Shown: positions 1 through 38,077 of the stretch, piece by piece
Numbering within the stretch: position 1 is the first letter of the stretch
Layout of the letters: every line of letters starts with the position of its first letter
Assembly (NCBI GenBank): GCA_945859605.1
Contig: OX243827.1
Location: forward strand, 5,129,845-5,193,844
Direction: 5' to 3'
DNA: 64,000 bases
Source of the DNA: Lumbricus rubellus
Taxonomy: Eukaryota; Annelida; Clitellata; Crassiclitellata; Lumbricidae
Program-made: the position numbers and the translations under genes
Notes under the pieces: model-generated
Databases searched by the model: none
Told to the model about the DNA's origin: nothing
What the model saw: only the letters and a program-made list of their open reading frames with translations

Positions 1-1
1 A

Positions 2-240
2 TCATTCCTCTCGGACCTGGGACGAAAGCTAAGCATTGTAACGGGGGACCCACGGGAGACAACATTTTTGTTTCAACGAATCTCACTCATGATGCAACGC
101 TATAATGCTGTGGCCTTTAGGGGCACTTTCGCCGACCAAGAAACAGAAGATGAGTAGGGCCGTTCCAGACTTTGATTTTATGTTAGGCGCTAGATAAGTC
201 CCCCGAGGGATCCTGTATACCTCGGGGCAAAAAAAAATAA
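2..240 (+). mobile_element. RLE-type non-LTR retrotransposon, 3' end of copy A
   Basis: Codons from 2 to the TAG at 155-157 read SFLSDLGRKLSIVTGDPRE and on to FQRISLMMQRYNAVAFRGTF, the conserved C-terminus seen in all other copies here. A short 3' UTR follows with a GC-rich hairpin at 201-227, then an A-rich stretch with AAT units. Confidence 0.75.
201..227 (+). promoter_or_regulatory. 3' UTR hairpin of the RLE retrotransposon
   Basis: CCCCGAGG pairs with CCTCGGGG around the 11-base loop GATCCTGTATA. The same stem with a near-identical loop recurs at 30550-30572, so the structure is conserved between copies. A role in reverse-transcriptase recognition of the RNA 3' end is inference. Confidence 0.55.
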
Positions 241-261
241 TAGTAATATATAATACTATAC

Positions 262-1395
262 CGGAGATCTACGCCTTCACACACCAGTCGTACTCAGCAG
301 ATTCTCAGCTGCAGTTTGGCTCCTTCGTGGTTCGTTCGAGGATGGGACCGCAGTAGGGGGATCCTTTGGGGCCTCTGCTGTTCTGCCTGCATCTACAGCC
401 AGTCTTGCGTGCAATGCGCTCAAGTTTCAGGCTTGGCTATCTGGACGACATCTCGCTGGGAGGTATGAAAGACGACGGATTTGGCATTGATTAAAGACCT
501 GGAGACATCGCTCGGTATCTGCTTGAATAGTAAGAAATGTGAACTCTACTCAAAGACGGACCAAACGGACCAAACGGAGCCAGCATTCGAAGGATTCGAG
601 CGGACGGACATTGGGTCGCTCCTCCTACTGGGGGCTCCACTGTTCCGAGGAGAGGCCTTAGACGGGGCGCTGCTCAGGCACAGCGAGATACTAGAACGGG
701 CAGTAACGGACCTGGCCTGCCTTCGAGCTCAGGCAGCGTTGATCCTGCTGCGGGCAAGTTTTGGGGCAGCAAAACTTACCTATTTGCTGAGAACTGCCCC
801 ATGCCATGGCCATCCATTGCTCGAGAAAATGGACGAACAAATGCGCAGGGGACTGGAGAATATCATAAACATCAGCCTCAACGACATCCAATGGCTACAA
901 GCCTCACTCCCGATTAGAGATGGTGGACTCGGAGTTAGACGTGTCTCGATGCTGGCATCTTCAGCTTATTTGGCATCAGCCGCATCGACCAAGTCACTCG
1001 TGAGCACCATCCTGAACAACGAGGAGTGGGATGATGTTCACATCGACGACCTGCTCGAGATCCGCAAGAACACCCAGCCGAGCAGCACAGAGCCCATGCT
1101 GAACAGGCAGAGCGTGTGGGATAGTCCACTGATAGAGGCAGACAGGGCAGCGGTATGGGCCGCCTATAGCGATCCAGTCAACATGGCCAGGATATTTGCG
1201 GTGACCTCCCCTCATGCGGGAGACTGGCTTTTAACTATTCCTGTGACCGCCTGCGGCTTAGATCTAAGCCACGAGGCAATCCGGGTTGCCGTTGGACTGC
1301 GCCTGGGTTTGGACCTGTGTAGTGTGTACACCACACCAGTGTCAGTGCGGAGAGACCACCGACTCAAGAGGACACCACGGCTTGGCCTGCAGACG
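262..1395 (+). pseudogene. RLE-type retrotransposon copy B, RT end to zinc knuckle, broken
   Basis: Begins inside the reverse transcriptase (YSADSQLQFGSFVVRSRMGP). The active-site region reads YLDDISLGG. A TAG replaces Gln in the otherwise conserved GPQQGDPLG motif at 354-356, and a frameshift follows near 475. The frame from 481 then runs through the thumb/connection region (LLLLGAPLFRGEALDGALL, SLPIRDGGLGVRRVSMLASS). Near 1335 another frameshift precedes a knuckle of the C-x-C-G...HHGLAC type at about 1340-1390, where the copy breaks off. Confidence 0.7.
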
Positions 1396-2085
1396 ATCAT
1401 CTGGAAGAACGCCATCACGGGTCTGGTCAACGTCCTTTTAGCAGGAAAATGTCCGGCAGAGATGCGTCCAATTCTCTTTGCTCTGCAGAAGAAAACGGGC
1501 GGCCTACGACCAATAGCCATCGGCTACTATTGGCGCAGACTTACTTCTAAATGTGCCAACAAATATGCGAGCGACCAAGCAGCAGCTTATCTATCGCCAA
1601 AACAACTGGGTGTTGGAGTTCCAGGCGGTTGTGAGGCAGCGGTTCATGCAACTCGTAGGTTTATCACAAACATGGATGACGACAACATCGTTGTGAAACT
1701 CGATTTATCAAATGCCTTCAATAGCCTCTACCGAGACCGCATGCTGGCGTCTGTGATCGAGATCTTACCCGACCTGGCTCCATACTGTTTCCAATCCTAC
1801 GCCGAAGAATCAACATTAAAATTCGGCGGCTACACGGTTCAATCTCGGGTGGGGCCTCAGCAAGGCGATCCGCTGGGTCCCTTGCTTTTCTGCCTGCATC
1901 TGCAACCTATACTTCTTCAGTTGGTCTCACCCCTGTCATTTGGATACTTCGACGATCTCACCCTAGGCGGGAAAGCGGAGACGGTCGCAGCCGATGTTGA
2001 CTTCATTGAGAGAACGTGCTCCACTATGGGCCTGACACTTAATCGTTCCAAATGCGAGGTGATAGTGTGGCGTACCAGGGGGTGA
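1396..2085 (+). pseudogene. RLE-type retrotransposon copy C, reverse-transcriptase palm fragment
   Basis: This is the N-terminal and middle RT domain: KKTGGLRPIAIGYYWRRLTS, GVGVPGGCEAAVHATRRFI, KLDLSNAFNSLYRDRMLAS, SRVGPQQGDPLGPLLFCLHL and FGYFDDLTLGG. It is fused in frame behind copy B, so residues from the RT C-terminal side precede the RT core within one 534-codon open frame (481-2085). It ends soon after CEVIVWRTRG, where unrelated GC-rich DNA begins. Confidence 0.7.
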
Positions 2086-4230
2086 GTTGACAGACTCTAC
2101 GGGCGCCTTACCTCGCCTATCGCCCCGCTGCGACCCATCGCCCTCAGGTTCGATGGCATCACTTGGCGGTGCCGTTTCAGCGCCCGGGAGATACTCGGTC
2201 TTGCCAGAACGCCCTGAATCTCCCGGGTCGCTGTGCGCTGCGTGGTCCTCGCTAGTGACTTCACTCCTGGGGGAAGACGACCCCGAAACCGACGCCTGCG
2301 ATCTGCTGGCCCGCCCGGCTATATCAGACCCGCTCTCTGCCTCATCCGCGGTCGCCGAGTAGGCGACGTCTTGAGCCAAAGGATGACCGACGCTCAACAC
2401 AGTTCTGTTTCCCGCAGGCAGAGCGGCCTCGCCGGGCGCCACTTCTCGCGACGGCGGTCTCCGTCTTCTTACCCGACTTATCGCTTCCCTTGGTTATCAC
2501 GCTGCACCGGGCAGCCACCGAACCAACACCACCACTGGGGAATACTGCCAATTCTCTCATCCCCGCTGACCATGTCGCTTGAAACTAGGGCCAGTCCCTC
2601 AGGGCAAATGCCCGACTCATCGTGCCGATCACAATCACCCAAGTAACGATTAATAAACAGACGGTCGGAGGTGGTCCGTAGGCCCGATAGAAACTGAAGC
2701 CACCGACGGTCGCCCTCCGTCACCGTGCGCGGAACTCTCCCGACACGAAACTAGCAAAGACGCCCGCGCTGAGACGCGGCGCTTGCCCCGGGTGCTCGCC
2801 TCACCCGCTATCCCGACTCGAACACTCACAACCGACACCAAGATCAACAGACAAACGCGGGTCGCCGACCTGGCAGAAGACCGCAGGAACCAACAGTTGG
2901 GCCGCCGGTGAACCACTTGGGACGACCGGGGCGAATCTCGCGCCGTCAAATAGACTCGCCTCACGCGCACCCAGACTCCGATGCGCGCAGCCCAAACACC
3001 GCCGCTGCCGATAAATTTTCCCTGAAACACTTAGCCGGAAACTCACAAGAGCGTCGTGGTGCGTTGCTGTTCTGTTTCGGTAGATTCGAGGTAAAAATAA
3101 AAGGCCGGGAGGCCTGGGGAACAGGTAAACGGAAAACCCGCGTCTACAAATAGACTAATATTTTATAGGTTTTCTAATGGCGCTTATCGCCCTTACTCTC
3201 AACAGTTACTGACCTCAGTGTTAAGCCCCTTGCAAAACACTTGGTCTTATCTAGCACTGTTAACGTAAACTACCTTGCAAAGCCCTCAGCTTGCCTGGAC
3301 TCTTGGTCCACCACTTACTCCCTACTCAACTGTGAGCAACAGATTCTAGAAAGTGACGAGTCACACGAAGAATCTAAACAACCGATGACCAAGATCGCTC
3401 TCCACACAGCAAGAGTCCAATGTCGGCTGACAGACAATCGAACCTCCGCACAGAAACACCCGGTAACACCAAAAGTAACACCGATCGCCAGCGTCCAATG
3501 TCGGTTGACAGACAGTCGATTATCCGTCACCAAAGACCTGCAATACAAAAGTTACACACGAACTCACACCGATCGGCCACACAGCCCGATCAAGGATACA
3601 ACCGTCGCGTTCTTCACAGAGGGGATCCCAACCCGACTCTGCAGAAACAACGACACAGGTAACACGTAACTTAGACTGTAACCAACGGTCAACGTAACCT
3701 TCACAGAATACTGCGATCACCCACTAGGCGTATCACGAATACTGTATTCTTCCCTGAGCTGTCACGCAGCCGCAGCAGCGCAAACCCCAGCGATCGATGC
3801 CAAGACACCGCCCTGACAGATCAGCCGCGAATCCTCACTACAAAAGCTTTGCTCTAGCTATGAACCAGGATCGCCGTAGTTGCGTTCGAACATGGCCAAG
3901 CCACACTGTAGGAGATAGACGAACACAACCCAAATCACTGTAGAAAGTCGAAGCAGAAAACGCTTTAACAATCTAAGCACGTATGGAGTAAACGCTTACT
4001 CCACAATATAAGCGACGCACCGTGTGGCACGTCTTAGTCCACCGGTAAAATACATTATGATGCGCTATACTTTGGCTTAAAAAGTATACTTGGTCTTTTC
4101 TAGAAAGAATCTGAAACCTAAAACTATAAACCGATATCAAAACGAAACCGGTTTCAGGTACAAGACTCATAGCCAAAAGGCTACCCAACGAGAGTCATGC
4201 TTACTCCAGCCAAGTCTCGGTAAGTAGTTA
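2086..4230. other. Unassigned GC-rich block between retrotransposon copies
   Basis: CpG-rich DNA without a recognisable protein. Overlapping - strand frames at 1963-2442 and 2650-3030 are low-complexity Ser/Arg/Gly sequences and could be remnants of the 5' region of an inverted retrotransposon, which is only a guess. A 78-bp unit containing gtccaatgtcgg is repeated at 3415 and 3493. From about 3960 the sequence becomes AT-richer. Confidence 0.3.
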
Positions 4231-5885
4231 TTTTGTCTTATACCTCTTGTGGCATGTCCGCCACAATAGCACGTAACAATAACAACACAGGATACGACTC
4301 ATTGAGAGAGTTCAAACTAATTGATGTGGATGAAGCCCAGCTACTCGGCGCCACACTCTCATCGGGAAAAGCACTGCAGCAATGTCTTGAGAGTAGAACC
4401 AAAGAACTGGAGGAGAGTCGGAACAAATTAACTCTCGTAGCCAGGCAGGACGCACTCCTGATTTTGAGAAGTTCGCTCGGTACCCCTAAAATGATTTACA
4501 CTCTCCGATGCCATCCAAGCGACAAACATCCCGAATTCGAGACCTACGACACCAAACTACACCAAGGTTTAGAAAAGATTTTGAACATTTATTTAAACGA
4601 TAATCAATGGGCACAAGCCTCGTTGCCCATAAAGATGGGTGGTCTGGGGATTCGGAGAGCGTCTTCGCTAGCACTTCCAGCCTTTCTGGCTTCAGCTGCA
4701 AGCACTCTCCCTCTCCAGACTCTCATTCTCAGTACAATTAATATCGAACCGGACTCACACTTTCAAACCATGACGACCGACTGGCGTTCCAAGACAGAAT
4801 TTGATGAAGCAGGAATCTTGCCAACAAATCAGCAAGCATCATGGGACAAACCATTGCTGGAGAAAACTGCAAAGTCACTGCTTGAAAATACAGTCGATGT
4901 ATACAACATCGCACGACTAAAAGCAGCCTCATCGCCTCACGCTAGCGACTGGCTCCATGCGTTACCAATAACTGCATGTGGTCTACGACTGGGCAACGAG
5001 GATGTTCGAGTGGCCGTCGGTTTGCGACAATTTTGGCCGCAATATGTGAACCCCACACTTGCGCATGCGGAGCTCAAATCGACGCCAGAGGCAGCCACGA
5101 CCGACTGGCGTTCCAAGACAGAATTTGATGAAGCAGGAATCTTGCTCTCTCGGCTTCGGTCGAATAGCTCGACACAGCACAATCAACGACATTATACAAC
5201 GCTCCCTTTCAAAAGCAGGAATCCCGTCCGTTAAAGAGCCATCAGGTCTACTTCGAACGGATGGTAGACGACCAGACGGCCTTACCATGATTCCATGGCG
5301 TGCGGGTCGTCATCTTGTGTGGGATGCGACAGTTGTAGACACTCTGGCACCATCATATATCCAGGCCACGGCATCGACGGCGGGCGCGGCAGCCGAGATT
5401 GCAACGGAAAGGAAAAACACTAAATACGCCGCTCTTGCAAACACTCACTTTTTTGTCCTTCTTGCTCCTGAGACTCTAGGTCCCATTTGTACTATTGGTC
5501 TCGACTTTTTATCAGACTTAGGCCGCATTCTATCACTGTCTTCCGGTGATCTGAGAGAGACCTGCTTTTTGCTGCAACGCCTTTCTGTTACTGTTCAGCG
5601 CTTCAACTCGGTGGCCTTTCGAGGCACTTTAGCTGAACCAGATCCAGAGAAGATCTATTAATGGCACTTTTATCATCTTTAGAACAATGACTACCGCTTC
5701 TCTTGTTTATCGTACTTCATGTATCTGATGTTGTTTGTTGAAGATATTAAAAATGATAACAATTTTTAAAAAAAAATTAAAAAAATAAATAAAAAAATAA
5801 AAAAATTTAAAAAAAATAATAATAATATCAATAACAAAAAAAATTTAAAAAAATATCAATAATAATAATAATAATAATAATAATA
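4231..5885 (+). pseudogene. RLE-type retrotransposon copy D with damaged zinc knuckle
   Basis: The frame 4233-5234 covers the post-RT region (NNNNTGYDSLREFK, LLGATLSSGKAL, SLPIKMGGLGIRRASSLA, SSPHASDWLHALPITACGLR). The knuckle (codons near 5048-5095, CEPHTCACGAQIDARGSH in another frame) is split by a 49-bp duplicate of 4773-4821 placed at 5097-5145. The RLE frame then runs to the TAA at 5659-5661: INDIIQRSLSKAGIPSVKEP, RTDGRRPDGLTMIPW, WDATVVDTLAPSY, ERKNTKYAAL, then the conserved tail ending FNSVAFRGTL. The RPD...D...K-Y pattern matches the PD-(D/E)xK-like endonuclease of RLE elements. The copy ends in an A-rich run with AAT repeats. Confidence 0.75.
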
Positions 5886-5886
5886 T

Positions 5887-6250
5887 CTTACTCTTCTCTT
5901 CCTGTCTCCCACGAGTTTGTACCAATTGCAATTGAAACATTGGGTCCCATCAATAGTGCGGGTCGGGAATTTTTATTAGAGTTGGGCCGCCGTTGTGCCG
6001 CTGTTTCCGGTGACCCAAGAGAAACTGTCTACCTCTTCCAGAGACTTTCTATTTGCACACAACGTTTCAATGCAGTTGCTTATAGGGGTACTTTTGCACC
6101 ACTCCCCGGGGACGATATCAATGCTCTCTACGCTTGAACACTTTTCTGTTATTAGTCCGGTTTCAAGCTTGTTTTGTTTTTCAATAAATTATTGTGTTAT
6201 AAATAAATAAAAAATAAAAAAAATAAAAAAATAATAATAATAATAATAAT
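5887..6250 (+). mobile_element. RLE-type retrotransposon copy E, 3' end only
   Basis: Starts directly at the end of an AAT array. Reads YSSLPVSHEFVPIAIETLGP and on to QRFNAVAYRGTF, stop at 6135-6137. It is a 5'-truncated copy that ends again in A-rich sequence and AAT repeats. Confidence 0.72.
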
Positions 6251-6466
6251 AACTTCACTCCGGTTGCGATAGAAACGCTGGGGCCTATGGACGAAGAAGG
6301 CCTGGCCTTCATCACAGAACTCGGTCGACGATTGTCACGCATTACTGAAGACCCTCAGGAAACCTTCCTGTTCCAGAAAATATCTGTAACAGTTCAGCGA
6401 TTCAACGCCATCGCATGCCTGGGCTCGACGAGGCCGTAGTACTCTGTTTTTAGAGGAATATAACAA
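6251..6466 (+). mobile_element. RLE-type retrotransposon copy F, 3' end only
   Basis: Starts at the end of another AAT array. Reads NFTPVAIETLGPMDEEGLAF and on to QKISVTVQRFNAIACLGSTR, stop TAG 6437-6439. It leads into the long AAT array at 6467. Confidence 0.72.
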
Positions 6467-6665
<199 letters not shown>

Positions 6666-6689
6666 TCAATACTAAGGAAGACAGTAACT

Positions 6690-7745
6690 CAGTAATTAAT
6701 GGCCGACCGATTCGCAGAGTTGTCAAAATCTCGCTTTCAGTTCACTTGAAATGGACATATTGGTGTCAAAATATACCGGTACACATTAATTTTCAGGTCA
6801 AAGATTCCAATATGGCCATCACAAAGTTCCCTATGGCCTCAGTGGCGGCCATTTTCCGACATGGCCGACCCCCAAAAGAGGGATCTGTCAATATATTGGC
6901 CTGCAGTTCAACTGGAATCGTCATCTTGGTGTTAAAACATACACATTTCAAGTTAAGAATTCCAATAATATGGACATCACAAAGTTCCACATGACCTCGA
7001 TGGCGCCATTTTTCAAATAACCGACCCAAAACAAGGGATTTGTCGAAACGTATCATTTCATTTCACTTGGAATGGTCTTAGCGGGGTCAGACAAAGAGCA
7101 AAGATTTTAAAAGGACTACGATAAAGTTCCCCGTGGTGTCAGAAATTTTTCACAATGGTGACCAAAATAGGAATCTTTCAATATATTGGCTTCTAATTTA
7201 CTCACAATCGTCATCTTGGCGAATTTTTCACAAATGCGACCAAAATAGGAATATTTCAATATCTTAGCTTCTAATTAACTCATAATCGTCATCTTGGCGT
7301 CTAAAGAATACGAGGAACGTATTCCAGTGGGGCCTTCCGAAATTTTCAAATGGCCTCATTGGCAACCATTTTGAAAAATGGCCCACCTAAGAATATTAAT
7401 TTCTCAGTTCACTTAAAATGCGTCTCAATGGCTTAATCATACACATTAAGGAGTATGGACTACAGGAAGTTGTGATACTGGAAATATCCAATTTTGCAAT
7501 GGGTCTATTGAACCATATGACGATTCCAAGTGAGTGATCTAAAAATTGAGATTTTGTAAAATTCACATTTTGGACGGCCATCTTGAAGATAACCGCCTTT
7601 GAGGCCAGATGAAGTTTTAGATGGCCTTATTGTAAACCTTGCCTGTAAATATGTATGTTTAGGCAAATAGATGTTGATTCTAGGTGGATTTAATGCTAAG
7701 ATATTAAAATATCCCGATTTTCATTAATTCATTCCGAAAACTAAA
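6690..7745. repeat. Diverged tandem repeat, unit about 130-170 bp
   Basis: Recurring blocks include ggccattttccgacatggcc, ttcacttgaaatgg, a tcatcttggtgt-like segment, and atcacaaagttcc. They recur near 6740, 6910, 7060, 7200 and 7400 with drift. A related segment lies at 10895-11105. Confidence 0.55.
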
Positions 7746-7765
7746 ATAGCGCCCCTTCAGGAATT

Positions 7766-8853
7766 CTACTCAAAGGTGCTCCCAGCACAGCCACGGTTAA
7801 AAAGATATTTCTTAAGCAACTGGTAGAAAGCAGGCAAATTATTCCGAGGTAGTAAGCGTAGTGGAAGTGGGAGCCCATTCCATGTGGACGGAAAAACAAC
7901 CGAAAAGGCTCGACGCTGTCTGGTAGCAGAGCGGGTTCGAGAAACCAGCAGCTCTCCATTGACCAAAGAACGTACAACTCGACGGGAGGCTATGTCAGAG
8001 ATCAGATAAGTAGGACGGAGATCAACTAGTGAGGCACCGCCAGACAAGTGCTGCTATTCTGTACGAGATGCGCTGCGAGGCTGGAAACCAGTGCAAAACA
8101 TCACGCATGTAAGCAGAGACCAAAGGTGCAACCAGCACAACCACGGTTAAAAAGATATTTCTTAGGCAACTGGTAGAAAGCAGGCATGTAAGCAGAGACC
8201 AAAGGTGCAACCAGCACAACCACGGTTAAAAAGATATTTCTTAGGCAACTGGTAGAAAGCAGGCAAATTATTCCGAGGTAGTAAGCGTAGTGCAAGTGGG
8301 AGCCCATTCCATGTGGACGGGAAAATAACCGAAAAGGCTCGACGCTGTCTGGTAGCAGAGCGGGTTCGAGGGACTAGCAGCTCTCCATTGACCAAAGAAC
8401 GTAAAACTCGACCGGAGGCCTTGTCAGAGACGGAGCACAACCAGTGAGGCACCGCCAGACAAGTGCTGCTATTCTGTACGAGATGCGCTGCGAGGCTGGA
8501 AACCAGTGCAAAACATCACGCATGTAAGCAGAGACCGAAGCAAATTTTTGAATATGACCAATAAGCCGAGCAGCAAAGCGCATGACCCGGTCAAGACGCC
8601 CTTTTAACTTATATGGGTGACCAACAAGAACTGAGCAGCAGTGATCAATTCTTCTGGTTACGAAGGCGTGAACAAGGACCACAGCGGCATCATGAGATAG
8701 AGACCGCAGGAAAACACGCAACTGGCAGAGCTGGTAATAGCAGCTTCGTGTTACTAGGTTAACATGCTGTGAGAAACTAAGTTCTTGGTGAAGTGTCACT
8801 CCAAGATCGCGGACGGTATGTTTTAAGTGTCCTAAACAATGTTCAGACTTCAA
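7766..8853 (-). mobile_element. CR1-like LINE 3' fragments, tandemly duplicated
   Basis: On the - strand from 8853: TVRDLGVTLHQELSFSQHVN, RSCYYQLCQLRVF, SAYMRDVLHWFPASQRISYR, RAFSVIFPSTWNGLPLALR, then KKYLFNRGCAG. This is the typical RT C-terminal region of CR1-type LINEs. The last about 340 bp is repeated at 7766-8110, and a 79-bp end piece lies in between (8106-8184, duplicated at 8185 onward). All frames are broken. Confidence 0.7.
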
Positions 8854-8854
8854 G

Positions 8855-9845
8855 ATCCACTATCGAGGCCTGTGGCGTTACTCAATTCTCTGTCCTGGGA
8901 CCCATTCTCTTCCTCCTCTATTCCGCCGACATCATAACATCCAATCATGGTCTGCATGGTCGTCTCTACGCTAATGACTCTATGGCTTCTGTCGTCCTGA
9001 TTCAACTGACGTCCAGAATCTTCGGTCCGTCTCAGCATCAGTGACATCGCTGACTGGATGAAATGCAATCGATTGCAGCTCAATTCGACGAAGTCGGAAT
9101 TTTTCTGGTGCTCGTCTTCGCGCAGAGTGGAAAAACAAAACCGCACAGTCAATTCGTCATTGACGGAGTTGATGTCGTGCCAAGGAATCTCGATCTTTTA
9201 CTCGAAATGACCTGTCAATGACATCACGTATTACAGGAGTTGTGCAAACCAGCTTCGCAGCAGCTGAGACCTGTCTCTCGCTCTCTCACGCAAGACTTTG
9301 GTGCAAAGTTTGAACCTGAGTCAAATTGATTACTGCAATGTCGCCTTTACTGGCTTGCCACAGAACAACTTCAGATGGTCATCAATGCTGTAGCTCGCCT
9401 AGTCCTGCGATTAAATAAGTTCGACCATATTTCTACCGCGATCCAGGACCAGCTTGGCTTGGTATAGGCGAGCGCATCAAGTTCAAACTTTGCACCATGA
9501 TGCAAAAATGCGGAAACAACCGTGCACTACCCTACCTCGTGGACAGCATCAGATCGCTGGCAACGATCCTAGTAGGTCACGTCTGAGGTCGTCCAAGACC
9601 GCCGACGTATCTGTCCCTGCAACCAAAACTAAAGTCGGTGATCGTGCCTTTCGAGTCGCTGGCCCACGCGCTCCTGCATCAATTCAAGAAATAAAATTTT
9701 TATCTGCTTTTAGAAACAAGTTACAGCTGCACCGGCTTTCGAGCTGTTTGCATGTATGCTGAACGTTGACAATTGTATAAGGCTATGTGTGTAAAGCATC
9801 CTAGAAGAAGCATGCTACCGACGATGCTATATAAATTGTCCTGAT
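8855..9845 (+). mobile_element. Jockey/CR1-like LINE fragment, decayed
   Basis: Reads (with frameshifts) VTQFSVLGPILFLLYSADII, a degraded YADD box (LYANDS), a segment like MKCNRLQLNSTKSEFFWCSS, and a C-terminus GDRAFRVAGPRAPASIQEIK at 9454-9762. Its 3' flank (gtgtgtaaagcatcctagaag) recurs at about 63395 and, inverted, at about 54870, showing a shared family. Confidence 0.65.
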
Positions 9846-9990
9846 TACGATGAAAAGCGTAAGCGACATCATTTGAATTTTGAAATTTATTTTCTCGATA
9901 AAATTCCTGTTTTGAGGCATGAGGAAATTATAAATACTCAAAGCAAATAACAATTATTTATAAAATTGTCACTATGTTGTTAATCTGCAG

Positions 9991-36289
<26,299 letters not shown>

Positions 36290-36332
36290 ATTGTATTTTA
36301 TTGACTGAAACAAATGATTTAAATAATTGACC

Positions 36333-36338
36333 AATAAA
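36333..36338 (+). promoter_or_regulatory. Polyadenylation signal AATAAA of the symporter gene
   Basis: A canonical AATAAA occurs 44 bases after the stop codon. The - strand RTE fragment begins about 40 bases further on. Confidence 0.6.
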
Positions 36339-36369
36339 TCGCCATTATATCAGATTCCCCGAATACATG

Positions 36370-36900
36370 TTTCCTGACCCATAGACCTTCGTCCTAACAC
36401 GCACTTGTAGTGCATCGGGCGACACAAGTCCTCCACGTCACTCTGTCTTCCGCAGCTGCCTTGGCCACCTCCCACGTCATTCCGCCATCCTCAAAGTCCT
36501 GTATCACCATATCCAGCCAGGTCCTTCTTGGCCCTCCTCGTCTTCTTCTCCATCCAGTCGGAGTCCAGTGCTTCGCCTGCTTCATAATTCTTTCGTCAGA
36601 CGATCTGTGTAGATGTCCCAACCACTGCAGTCGCAATTTCTTCATCATCTCTTCCAATTTGTCCATAGATGTTCTTTTCCTTACATCTTCATTTATGATT
36701 TTATCTCTAAAAGTAATCCTCTGTCATCTATGATGAGCTGCCTCCAGCCTCTTCATGTTTGCTTTGGACACCGACCATGTCTCCGCTCCATACAGCAACA
36801 CTGTCAGCACCAATGCTCTATATAATCTTGTCTTTGTTGTCATACTGAGCCCCTTATCTCTCCATACGTTGTTTAGTCTTCTTACATGTTTCTCTTAATA
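36370..36900 (-). mobile_element. RTE-like LINE 3' end, - strand
   Basis: On the - strand: ALVLTVLLYGAETWSVSKAN, KLRLQWLGHLHRSSDERIMK, RRRGGPRRTWLDMVIQD and CVARCTTSAC. It is a diverged relative of 34350-35252 starting just after the symporter polyadenylation signal. Confidence 0.7.
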
Positions 36901-37122
36901 GTAAAGGTCTATTTCTAAAGTCAATTATATTAGGTGCAATAAAAAGGAACATTAGCCTAAATTTCGTTATTTGGTTTTTGTGTTAAAGCTAGCTATAATT
37001 TTTGTTCGGAAGGGTAAGATATGCGATGAATGACAAACTGTCTTCAACGATTTGTGCTCATTGATGGTGAAGGTCATGAACCTTATCACCCAGAAAGTAT
37101 ACTGTAGGGCTGAATGTTGATA

Positions 37123-38072
37123 CAGGGTGCGCCAAAAAGGACCCCGATATATTTTTTGAGAATATCTTGACCAGAAATAAGAATTTCGAAATGAAATTGT
37201 ACAGTCTTAAAGACAATTCATATAACTTTTGTCCTGTTTTAAATGTTTTGATTAAATCTGGCCATCATGTGTAAATATCACTTTTACTGAGGCTACCCAC
37301 CGTGTTTTGACGATTCAAAAACGAAACGGAAGAGAAATTAGGTTTTTTGCCAATATCTTGGCCAGAAGTAAGAATTTGGAAATGAAAATTTACAGTCTTA
37401 AAGGCAATTAAAATATACACATGATGACCAGATTTCATAAGAAACATTTAAAACACAAGAAAAGTTATACCACTTTTAGTGAGGCCACCCGCCGTTTTTT
37501 GACGATTCAAAAACGAAACGCAAAAAGTAACAAAAACAACGATTTTATTAAGTCTCATCTCAAATAACTGTTGTCAAATGAATTTGGTAGTGCTTCGCAA
37601 CTTGTGTTCAATGTGCCCACCACCAGTGCCAAAACTTCTTTTGAGTCTCTTTGCAAAGTTTTCGATGGACCTGTTGATTAACCTGTTGATCCTTTATTTA
37701 CCAATTTGATTGTCATCTTGTTAAATGACTTCTAAGTGACGTGAAGCTACGCTGGTACCCTGTTTCTTTTTAAAATAGTAGTAATAACGATCATCTGGCA
37801 ATATCAAGGCTATTTGACAACAATTATTTGAGATGATAAAAAATCGTGTTTTTGTTACTTTTTTTTTGCGTTTCGTTTTTGAATCGTCAAAAAATGGTAG
37901 GTGGCCTCCCTAAAAGTGGAATAACTTTTGTTCTGTTTGAAATATTTTGATGAAATCTGGCCATCATGTGTAAATATGAATTGTCTTTAAGACTGTCAAA
38001 TTTCATTTCGGAATTTTTTCTTCTGACCAAGATATTGGCAACAAACCTAAGGGGTATTTTTTGCGCACCCTG
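37123..38072. mobile_element. Tc1/mariner-like MITE with long inverted arms, TA duplication
   Basis: Ends cagggtgcgccaaaaa and ttttttgcgcaccctg are flanked by TA (37121-37122, 38073-38074). The arms share aatctggccatcatgtgtaa and gattcaaaaacgaaacg in opposite orientation, with part of the left arm also repeated in tandem. No transposase. Confidence 0.75.
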
Positions 38073-38077
38073 TATCA

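Noticed and set aside
1963..2442. Minus-strand 159-residue frame as a gene
   Set aside because: It overlaps the end of the RT fragment and is low-complexity in Ser, Gly and Arg with no domain.
6690..9990. N-terminal exons of the symporter
   Set aside because: I looked for the family's first helices before exon a and found only repeats and LINE fragments.
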